A stretch of DNA of 64,000 nucleotides from Cordilura impudica (taxonomy: Eukaryota; Arthropoda; Insecta; Diptera; Scathophagidae): assembly GCA_963682025.1 (NCBI GenBank), contig OY821519.1:70050025-70114024 (forward strand). The letters run 5' to 3'. A program made the translations under genes and the position numbers. The first letter of the stretch is position 1. Each line of letters opens with the position of its first letter. Shown here piece by piece: positions 56,053-64,000 of the stretch. The notes beneath the pieces were generated by a model. It had not been told where the DNA came from. It searched no databases and saw only the letters and a list, made by a program, of their open reading frames with translations.

Positions 56053-57256
56053 AATATGTTAAAAGGAACAAAATTGCTTTTCTTTTCTATATAGCGCATT
56101 TTATTTATAGCGAAGTAAATATATAGTCCCTTGGAAATCGTTATAGAGAGTTTCGAATGTATATTTTAATTAAATTTTTTTCTTATGATATTTTACTATT
56201 TTTTTTTTTTATAAGAAATAAATATGTTTATTATAAATTATATCTGTATTTTTTTTATTGAAAAACAAATAAGAGTGTTAAATTCGGCGGTGCCGAATCT
56301 TTGATACCCTCCACCTCGGTTTGAGTATTGGTAATAAATGTAAACAAAATATTTGAAAAAGTAAACAATTTGTTAAACTTAATAAAATAAATAATTTCAG
56401 CAAATTCCTTGGTTTGATCCGGGTTGTGGTTTATTTCAAGAGTTGGTCTATAAAGCTCTCTCACATTAGTAATTCGCGGTCCAACGAGGAAAGATCATTT
56501 TCGCCTTTTCTATTATTTCGGATAAAAGAAAACACGTTTCGGTGTTTGTTTTTTCATCATCGTGGTCATCGTGCTGACACAACCTCTTGTTTAATATAGT
56601 TTAAGCTTTTGAAAATTAAATAGCATGCCCTAACCTCCATTGCGACGGTAATGGTTGTGTAGGGTGGCTATACGCATTAAATCATGCTAATTGGAGATGG
56701 CTGTATAGTTTCTTTTAGCTGGCCAAATAATTCTTTATTGTGGTCGGATGGAGCAACAAAATAATAACCAAAAAATAAAAGCTCTCTCAAATTTTTTTTT
56801 GTTAAAATATTGCCATATTTGGAAAATAATTTTTTTTTTACTTATTAGAGATTTCACTATTAGATTTTGTGGTAACACAAAATAACACAATACAATACAA
56901 AATCTAACCTAGTGATGCCAACTTTTGATTTTGAACTAAATTATGTTAATAATATATATTTTCATTTATTGACTCCAAATACTACTACCTGGGAATTATT
57001 ATCGTACTTAAATTTTTTGGGGTTTTACTTTGCATATCATGAGTCAAATTTTGAAGTAATCTTGAACACTGGATAAAATTAGGGATGCTAAACGCAAAAA
57101 ACCAGATGTCCCAAATATAAGATAATTTGTTATCTTTATTTTCTGAAAAGCTTCAAATTTTCATCCACAAAAATTGTGAAAAATAATTTATAAATAACAT
57201 TCTCATCAAATTGCGCTTTATTTATGTACCAATTTTTATGTTCGCAATTCTTATAT

Positions 57257-58010
57257 CTGTGGTTTTCTGGAATAACCACGTAGTCCATTTTTGTCAGTTT
57301 TGAGTTAACGATGCCAAATATATTAATTTTTAACGCTCTTTACATGTGTTAAATTTTTTTTTTTAAATGTTGACCATTTCTGAGTTTTTTTTCTTTAAAT
57401 AACGACGTACCTTAAATGTTTATTAAATTAATTTGCAGCACTAACGACGTATGTCAACCTACGTTTGATCGCTGATAATTTATTTTCTCAGAAAACGACA
57501 CATAGCGACATACGTTGTTATTAATGAAAAAAAAAATGCAAAATAATTTTGGATTACTTTTCAGTGTATAACCACTTATATAAACTTGTGTGTTTATTTC
57601 TGTCATTTTTTGTCACTATTATTCTTGATACGTTGTTATATTCTCATCCAAAGTCCCGTTAACTTTTTGTTGACGAACAAAAAAATCCATTTTTCAAGCA
57701 ACAACAACTTATGTCTACATGGTGGTAGTTTTCTTTTCCAAAGAAAACGACGTTTGTCGACATAAGTTGTTTTATTTGCACACACTTTAAGTGTAATTTA
57801 TATATTGTTTTTCGTCCTTCTCTAGGATCTATTCATCTGAAGATTTTTGAGTCAAAATTTTATATAAAGTATTTATTGCCCATATCTGCAGGACTGTTAA
57901 ATAAAATGTTCTAAAAACTTTATATCGAGCCCATAATTTCAAATATAACTTTTTTGGCTCCCTGAACATTTTGATTTTATGACATACGCGGTTATTCTAG
58001 AAAACCACAG
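57257..58010. mobile_element. MITE family C, copy 4, with empty site visible elsewhere
   Basis: It has CTGTGGTTTTCTGG and CTAGAAAACCACAG ends. Flanking 4-mers are ATAT and AAAT. The related copy at 28037-28060 shows the uninterrupted site GCAATTCTTAAATATCA, so the duplicated target was AAAT and the left copy has since mutated one base. Confidence 0.93.
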
Positions 58011-58624
58011 AAATATCATTTGCGGTTTTCTAAACTTCATTGAATTTAAATTAATGTTTTCTTATCCTGAAATGATATTAATGTCTCCTGAATCGCAATA
58101 TTTTTTTTTTTTAATTTCAGTTGACTTTTTAAATGTAAAAAAATATGTGATGTTTTTTGAATTTCAATTTGTGTTTAAAGAATAAAATTTATATTTTAAA
58201 AATTCAATTGATGTCGTCATTATTATTCAATTTATTATTCCCGACGTTTTCGGAAATTCAATTGATATTTTCTAATTTATCATTGTAAATATGAATTCCA
58301 GTTTTTAGAATTGTTATTTTCTTAAATTTGAATGGAAAATTTAAAAGGTGCAATTTTGTATTTATGTGAATAATTATGCTTTAGTAAAATCGTCGCATTC
58401 GATATCGAGTAAAATCAATCGAAATTCATATTTTGGTTTATTATTTAAAGAAGACGGGCAATCGTCAGACCTCGATTCACTTTTACTATTAACTGTGGAC
58501 CATAACTCGTTAGCTGTGACAGAGTAAAATTACTCTTAGTATTTTATTTTGGAAAATAAAAAAATAATTTCGATAACGAATGCGACTATTCGACCCCAGA
58601 ATAATAATTTTATATAACTATGTA

Positions 58625-59912
58625 AAGGGTCCACCATCTAACGTTTTTTTTTTCAACTAGTGCTTATTTCGTGAATGGTAGCACTTAGCTCATGTCTGAT
58701 TTGACAGATAATTAGTTTTATCCTTCCGCTGAACGAATATGGTTGTGTATACGCTTGAACAACGCTGGGAAATATTGCGACATTACTTTGAAAATCATGG
58801 TAATGTTGCAGAATGTGTGCGAAAATTGCGTACGGATTTTGGAAGAAGAGAAGCACCGTCAGCTCCGTATGTTCGTTATCATATGAAAAAATTGAAAGAA
58901 ACTGGTATCCTCATCGATAAACCAAAGCGTGAAAAGCCAAAAACAGTGCGTACACCCGAGAATATTGCTGCTGTGGCAGAAAGTGTGCGTGAAGCGTGAT
59001 CAACATCAATTCACCGTCGTTCTCAAGAATTGAACATTTCGGAGGCATCATTGAGACGAATTTTGCATAACGACCTTGGTATGACGCCATACAAAGTCTA
59101 ATTGGTTCAGGAGTTGAAGCCAACTGACCATCCAATGCGTTTTCCCTTCGCTAAGTGGGCCTGCGATCGACTTACAGAAGACGCCGGTTTTGCAAAAAAA
59201 AATCATCTTTTCAGATGAAGCTCATTTTGATCTTGGCGGGTATGTAAACAAGCAAAATTTTCGCATTTGGGGCACGGAAAGCCCGCACGCATACATTGAA
59301 AAGCCGATACACCCAAAAGGAGTCACTGTTTGGTGCGGATTTTGGTCCAGAGGCATAATTGGGCCATTTTTCTTCGAAAATGAGCAAGCAATGGCGATCG
59401 TTATCGGGCCATGTTGAACGAATTTTTGTTCACAAAAATTGAAGAGGAGGATATTGGCAACATTTGGTTCCAACAGGACGGCGCTACGTGCCACACAGCC
59501 GAAGCTACACTCGATGTTTCGCGCCCTGTTTTTGAAGATCGCATTATCAGCCGCAGAGCTGATGTCGTTTGGCCACCTCGGAACTGCGATTTGACACCGT
59601 TGGACTATTATTTGTGGGGTGCCCTCAAAGATAAGTGTTACGCCAACAAGCCAGAGACAATTGACGCTTTAAAGGACAATATTCGTGAAGCCATTGGTGA
59701 ATTCAGCTGCACACAATCGATAATAATGTGCTTAAAAATTGGACCGATCGTGTAGGCTACTGCATGGCCAGCCGAGGCAGCCATTTGAATGAAATAATTT
59801 TCCATTATTAACCGGAAGGATTGTACTTTCAAATAAGAAAAGAAATTTGAGATAATATTCAGTAGTTTTTTTTATAGCATTTTCAAAAAAAAAAGTTATT
59901 TGGCGGACCCTT
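58625..59912 (+). mobile_element. mariner-type transposon, complete ends, 1,288 bases
   Basis: Ends are AAGGGTCCACCATCTAACG and the inverse of AAGGGTCCGCCAAATAACTT, with TA on both sides (58623-58624 and 59913-59914). The uninterrupted target CTATGTAGAACTG is present in the sister repeat at 29089-29101, which proves the boundaries. Length and TA duplication are those of the mariner superfamily. It contains a single decayed transposase gene. Confidence 0.95.
58739..59811 (+). pseudogene. mariner-type transposase (DUF4817-type N-terminus), broken
   Basis: It starts MVVYTLEQRWEILRHYFENH with a DUF4817-type helix-turn-helix, then TPENIAAVAESVREA and a TGA stop (58997). In frame after it come RRSQELNISEASLRRILHND, GMTPYKV, a TAA (59099) and KPTDHPMRF. 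Following a frameshift in an A-run near 59200 are IIFSDEAHFDLGGYVNKQNF (first Asp), then VTVWCGFWSRGIIGPFFFEN, a small deletion near 59390, NGDRYRAMLNEFLF, IWFQQDGATCHTAEAT (second Asp) and WPPRNCDLTPLDYYLWGA (third). I count 36 residues from the second Asp to the D of CDLTP and 41 to the D of PLDY, so the spacing is not the 34 of classic mariners; rosa-like DD41D elements come to mind. The C-terminus NWTDRVGYCM, then SRGSHLNEIIFHY, ends at 59809-59811. Confidence 0.92.
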
Positions 59913-60340
59913 TAGAAGTGTTTTGAAAGCAAAAACTCATTGATTCTTCTATACTCAGCTCTGTGTATACTTTTAACATTGTTGTGTTTGATATCTAATT
60001 GAAATGTTGAAATTCATGTTAAAAAGAAATAACTATTGCAAAGCTAATTAGAACAAAAATTGTGGCGCCATCTACTGTGGCATAGTCACACTCAGCAAAA
60101 TGAAGTGGCACTCTGCTTGTTAATGCCAAATAAATGTAATTTCCCTAAAACAAAATATTGCAGAATTTTATATAAATAAAACAATATACCGATTTATTTC
60201 TAACATGCGGTTATTATGGATATGCATATATAGAATATATATATATTATTTTATTATTTAATATATGTATGTATGTATATATAAATATTACACACAAAAA
60301 ATACAACATCAGAAGTTATTGCTGTGTTTTTTTTTTTTTT

Positions 60341-60480
60341 TTATGTGTAAACATCTATGCCCTCAGGGGGGTAAAATCCAATTAATTTCACAATAGAATC
60401 ACAAAGACAGCGTAAGGGAAAATCGGTGTGTGGTTTATGTAAGTGTATTGGTGTATTTAGTAAACAGAACTGCTGAGTTC
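60341..60480. mobile_element. Fragment of insertion H, copy 3
   Basis: ATGTGTAAACATCTATGCCC, then CAGGGGGGTAAAAT and GTGTATTGGTG correspond to one end of insertion H as seen at 41352 and 5760-5875. No array follows. Confidence 0.5.
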
Positions 60481-60778
60481 GCTGGCTGTTTAGCAAAATC
60501 ACAAATCTTTTTCGTTAATTTTAAATATTCAAGCTACTGACCGCTAGGTGTGTTGTGAGTTTAACATGTTCACAAACTTACAGAGTTTTTTTTTTTTAAT
60601 TTCTAGTATATATTTGCTATCGACAGAAGTTTTTTAGTAAGCAGAACGCTGTCTGTTTAGCAAAATCGCAAATCTGTTTCGTTAATTTTAAATATTCAGT
60701 TGTATATATACTAGGAAAACTTTGAAGAAGTCAAAAATAAACTTAGGTGTTTACTTAATTATTATACTTTTTCTATTG

Positions 60779-61060
60779 AATTTCAGAAAACATCAATTGA
60801 TTTTCAGAAAGTATCATTTGTATTTCAGAAAATATCAATTCAATTTCAGGAAATATCAAATGAGTTTCAGCAATTATCAAATGAATTTCAGAAAATATCA
60901 ACTGTATTTGAGAAAACATCAAATGTATTTCAGAAATTATCAAATGTATTTCAGAAACCATCAATTGTATTTCAGAAAATTTTAAATGTATTTCAGAAAA
61001 CATCAAATGTATTTCAGAAATTATCTAACGAATTTCAGAAAACATCATATGTATTTCAGA
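60779..61060. repeat. 21-base minisatellite, about 13 units
   Basis: The unit is TTTCAGAAAATATCAAATGTA with few changes. Being a multiple of three it stays open and would encode FRKYQMY repeats, which I regard as incidental. Similar TTTTCTGAAATTCAATT phrases occur in the family A interior (28870, 58245), a possible source. Confidence 0.9.
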
Positions 61061-61525
61061 ATATGTGGTCCTGGCGTTGCTACTCCGCGTGCAATTAGGT
61101 TAAATATACTTTTTGCACTTGTATTTTTTTAGTTACATATCCTCCCTTGCGAAGGCAATGGCTGTATAGGGCAGCTGTATCAACCACAAAATAGACCTAG
61201 TATCTCAAGTCATTTTTTATACATTCCACATTGTGGAATAGACATATTATTGCATGTGTCAGTAGAAAAAGAAGAAGAAGAAAACGGAGTACATAAATGC
61301 AAATAATTATGAAAATTTCATTTAAATATGAACTCAACATAATTTAAAAAAGATAATAACTGTAAGATGTTTTTATAAAAATATTTTTTTAGAAAATAGT
61401 TTCCTATAAATTTTTTAAGTTTCTATGTTGAATTACTAAAAGTGAAAATATTGGCTTCTTTCAGATATTTTCATAAAACAGAATGATTATCACTTTTTCA
61501 GAATTGCTTTCTTTTCCCAAGTTTA
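61061..61525. other. No gene seen; one phrase shared with family A
   Basis: CTCCCTTGCGAAGGCAATGG, then GTATAGGGCAGCTGTAT resembles the family A interior at 27635-27675. The rest is A+T-rich with no signal. Confidence 0.35.
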
Positions 61526-62041
61526 AACAAGTAAGAAAATAATAGTCGGTCTAGACCGACTATATGATACCCTATACCATGGTTTAGAGACCCTATCTCT
61601 TCGGTCCAACTAAGTAGATATAGAAAATAAGCATAAAGCAAATTTGGGTGGGATTATTATTAATTTGTTTGGCTGCAGATATGAAAAAGTTCATATCGGA
61701 TGCTATATTTATATGGGGCCTAGGTCGAAAAATGTACCGATTCTGACCATATTTGGCAAAGTCGCTTATATAAAAATATATACAAACCAAATTTGAGAAA
61801 AATCTATGCAATGTTTTTCTTTTTTGATAGATTTAAGTGAAAATCGGGAAGCGGCGTTATATGGGGGCTATGACAAAGAATTGCCACATGGGGTTTATTT
61901 TTGGACAACTGATAAATGTATGTAATAAACACACACAAAACCAATTTGACCGAGATCTATATGATAATTTGGATCTTATGGCAATTTAAGTCGATTTCAT
62001 AAGGGTCATTTGTATGGGGACTAGGTCTGAACATGGACCGA
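61526..62041 (+). mobile_element. DINE-like repeat family B, copy 6, 3'-truncated
   Basis: The head AACAAGTAAGAAAATAATAG, palindrome TCGGTCTAGACCGA and GATACCCTATACCATGG are intact, followed by GATATGAAAAAGTTCATATC and the usual phrases up to GGTCTGAACATGGACCGA. The second half with the GACGG tract and hairpin is missing. Confidence 0.8.
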
Positions 62042-62356
62042 ATATTAGCTTGCTGCATAGGCAAAAAAATCAACATTTCGTAAATTTTCTGTGTAATTTT
62101 AAGTATTTTAGTAATTTTAGGCGGGTAAGCCACGCATTCCCGTTATCCGATCGCACTAATTTGTCGCACTTCTATTTTTAACTAAGAAGAATGTTTCTAG
62201 GAGGAGTTATAATCCAAATCTTACAGTTAGTTTTGGCCCATATAAGCAAGGCGCGATTTATTGTGGCTACCAAATTCATTGACAACCGATTTGTGCTGAA
62301 GTTGATAAGTGAATTTTGAGTTGATTGTAATTACAACTTATTGTATTAATAGTAAA

Positions 62357-62723
62357 CTAGCAGATTCCAGTGCTCGAAATTCAAGTGCAATTTCTAGGCA
62401 GCTTTATTTTTCAACTTAGAAAATTCACAAACCAACACTTTCATGGTTTATTATTATTGTGAAAGAAGATAACAAACTCATTAACAAACACATTAACACA
62501 TTTAATAAAACACACATAGCATATGTTTAATTTTATGTATGTGTTATTAGCAACTTTAAATGCAATTTACTCAAAATAAGGGGGAAAATTTAAAAATCTG
62601 TAAATCTGCAAAACGGCGAAAAAGAAATACCTTTCAAATAATATACGATTGGTCAAAATCGGAATAAAACGGTAGAGCAAAACACCGGTCACAAGAAATC
62701 GCCTAACCTATTAATATTATGGA
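62357..62723 (-). mobile_element. Non-autonomous Helitron, copy 5 (family F)
   Basis: On the minus strand it starts TCCATAATATTAATAGGTTA after A and ends with the hairpin GCACTTGAATTTCGAGCAC and CTGCTAG before T. Full length, 367 bases. Confidence 0.75.
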
Positions 62724-63746
62724 TATGTATCTTTCACAATAGAAAATGGTTGGTTATAAAATGTCTGATGATACAATTGAAAATTGAGTTGTAAAAATTT
62801 AGAAGCATTCGGTTGGCGAATATTTTTCTGTGTGTATTGAAAATACTTTTCTCCGAATTCTGTACAGTGTTTTATGTCATCGAAAAAAGTTTTAAAGACG
62901 CCTTTTTATGGGTATAAGTTCCTATTAAGAAGTAAAAATTATTTTAAAAACTTATTTTTTTGGATAATTTTTGTAATTTTCGAAATTCAAAATTTTTTGG
63001 TGCACTCTGATTATGTATTAATAAAAATAAATTATTGATACCCATGTTGGTTATGTTACGAGTAAGAGGTTTTTTCAGGAAAAATCAGTTAAAACACAAA
63101 CTAGCCGCCATACCGAAAAAGAGCTAAAAGAAGTCTTCATTAAAACAGACCTACGAGTAATATATGTTAATATATGAAACCGATGTCTTCCGATGAATTT
63201 TGCACCAAGGTTAGTCCTATTGGATAGTAGTTTAGACACAATTTTTCAATAAGATCGGTCCAGATCTCTTTGAGATAGAAGGGATCAAAATTTGACATTT
63301 TGGCCAAACAGGTGTTTTTTCTCATCCATGTAACTTATTACCTATTGTTCTTAGAAAATTTTTTCCCAAATAGTTCAGATAGCTATTTCTTCAATATTTC
63401 AGAAAAAAATACTTAAAAAAAAAAAATTTTTTTTTGACTTTTTTTTGGCTAAATTAAAGCATTTTTTGCCTTTTTTTCAAAAATGGCATTTTTTTTTTAA
63501 TATAAGAAAGCTTAGGATTTTTCCTTTAAGAGCTTTTTGGTCGCTTAGTGGGATGGGAGTGGGATATCTATCAAAATAAATGTTTTGTAACTCAAGTCAA
63601 CGTTTTTTCAATTTTTCACAAATGCACTATTTTGAATTTTTTCCTATTTGTGTGTAAAACCTTACAAATAAAACTTATACTGAAAAACTAGACAAATTAT
63701 CCTTTCCGAAGGTATGTAACATACCTTCATAACATAACAGAAGAGA
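62724..63746 (+). other. Upstream part of an unnamed transposon-like gene
   Basis: It contains TGCACCAAGGTTAGTCCTAT (63207), inverted at the very start of the window, and the run TTTTTTGGTGCACTCTG at 62993, which may be near the element end. A short palindrome GGTATGTAACATACC lies at 63710-63724, just before the open frame. No other gene. Confidence 0.4.
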
Positions 63747-64000
63747 ATGACTATCTATAACCTGAAAGAGTTATATGCAACATTTCAATCTGAACACGAG
63801 GATGTTAGAATTGGCTTCACGAAATTAATCCAAATGAGGCCAAAACATTGCGTTTTGGCAGAAAGCAGCGGAAGTCACACAGCATGCGTTTGCATTTACC
63901 ATGAAAATGTTAAACTGATGTTGAAGGAAATCAACTTAAAGTATTTAACAGATGATTCGGCAGAAGATTTACACGATTACTGCGATTGCCTTAAATTGAC
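63747..64000 (+). CDS. Unnamed transposon-associated protein, 5' part, runs off the window
   Basis: The frame opens at ATG 63747 after an in-frame stop at 63735 and stays open for 84 codons to the window end. It reads MTIYNLKELYATFQSEHEDV, IGFTKLIQMRPKHCVLAESS, GSHTACVCIYHENVKLMLKE, then DLHDYCDCLKL. I recall the pattern NLKELYxxF, GFSKFxxLRPKHCVLA, GxSGTHSVCVCxxHQNVKLM as the middle of a large uncharacterised protein repeated in many arthropod genomes, whose C-terminal part is the pseudogene at 1840-2190. Homologues are usually longer at the N-terminus, so the true start may lie in an upstream exon: a TTAACATAACAG-like acceptor sits just before. No stop or frameshift is seen in this stretch. 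Conserved cysteines and histidines suggest metal binding; the function is unknown to me. Confidence 0.55.
   Translation, partial: MTIYNLKELYATFQSEHEDVRIGFTKLIQMRPKHCVLAESSGSHTACVCIYHENVKLMLKEINLKYLTDDSAEDLHDYCDCLKL

Larger units (their letters stand above)
54127..56159 (+). mobile_element. Tigger/pogo-type DNA transposon, complete ends, 2,033 bases
   Basis: Ends are CAGTCGAAACTCTCTATAAC and the inverse of CATTCGAAACTCTCTATAAC. TA flanks both sides (54125-54126 and 56160-56161). Next to each end are further ATAACGAA and ATAGCGAA repeats (54140-54290 and 56090-56120), likely transposase-binding sites. It contains one gene with a small intron. Such ends, TA duplication and coding content are those of the pogo/Tigger group. 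Confidence 0.9.
56264..60290 (+). mobile_element. DINE-1/Helentron-like repeat, long copy split by MITE and mariner (family A, copy 5)
   Basis: The head AACAAATAAGAGTGTTAAAT with palindrome TTCGGCGGTGCCGAA begins at 56264. The interior follows copy 2 (27323) through TTTCTTTTAGCTGGCCAAAT, the GCAATTCTTATAT site of a MITE insertion, the TATAACTATGTA site of the mariner insertion, then GTGGCGCCATCTACTGTGGC and TTTCTAACATGCGGTTATTA. Similarity ends near 60290, so the 3' hairpin half is absent. Without its two insertions it would be about 2 kb. Confidence 0.7.

Noticed and set aside
60722..60985. Small protein with signal-like start and seven-residue repeats
   Set aside because: It coincides with the 21-base minisatellite; the hydrophobic start is short and A+T-driven, and nothing supports expression.

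Overview
The window looks like intergenic or heterochromatin-like DNA of a fly. I infer a dipteran, probably a calyptrate, with moderate confidence. The grounds are strong A+T richness, DINE-1/INE-1-like repeats, several arthropod transposase families, a 72-bp intron inside one transposase, and GATA/CAG-type microsatellites. I found no host gene I can defend. Almost everything recognisable is a transposable element or its remains, and every transposase or reverse transcriptase that I could read carries stops or frameshifts.

Layout. 0-3.3 kb: the truncated 3' part of a DINE/Helentron-like repeat, a dead mariner fragment, remains of an unnamed transposon-borne protein and a Helitron-like 3' end. 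4.4-6.2 kb: a second DINE-like family (called B here) carrying an insertion with a huge (ATTTTTC)n-like array. 7-9 kb: a small Helitron and a MITE. 9.85-14.4 kb: a nearly full-length but broken CR1/Jockey-type LINE on the minus strand (PHD-finger ORF1, endonuclease-RT ORF2) with a MITE inside it. 15.8-20 kb: two pieces of a Tigger-like transposase with other repeats between them. 20-21.7 kb: an element with long inverted repeats. 24-25.8 kb: a second LINE split by a fold-back hAT MITE. 25.9-26.7 kb: a tandem array containing a tRNA-derived SINE. 27.2-31.1 kb: a 3.15-kb DINE-like element inside an older repeat. 31.2-34.3 kb: a B element split by a hAT transposon and by a TTA-flanked MITE. 34.3-39.7 kb: a Tc1 relic, a TAA-flanked element containing a deleted copy of an unassigned transposon, and the larger copy of that transposon with a readable transposase. 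41-43.2 kb: another B element with an A-rich array. 43-52 kb: mariner relics, a third MITE copy, a long-inverted-repeat element split by a DINE-like element, and another small Helitron. 53-56 kb: a second fold-back MITE and a complete Tigger-like element with inverted repeats, TA duplication and intron. 56.3-60.3 kb: a second long DINE-like copy holding a fourth MITE copy and a complete mariner. 60.3-64 kb: a 21-bp minisatellite, truncated B and Helitron copies, and the start of an unnamed transposon-like gene that runs off the window.

Several insertions can be read exactly, because the window also holds an uninterrupted copy of the target or because the target duplication is intact. These give duplications of 8 bp (two fold-back MITEs and one hAT), 4 bp (the MITE family), 3 bp TWA (three MITE-like elements) and TA (mariner and Tigger). 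The five small Helitrons show TC and CTAG ends between A and T. Family names come from recalled protein signatures and termini, not from database searches.
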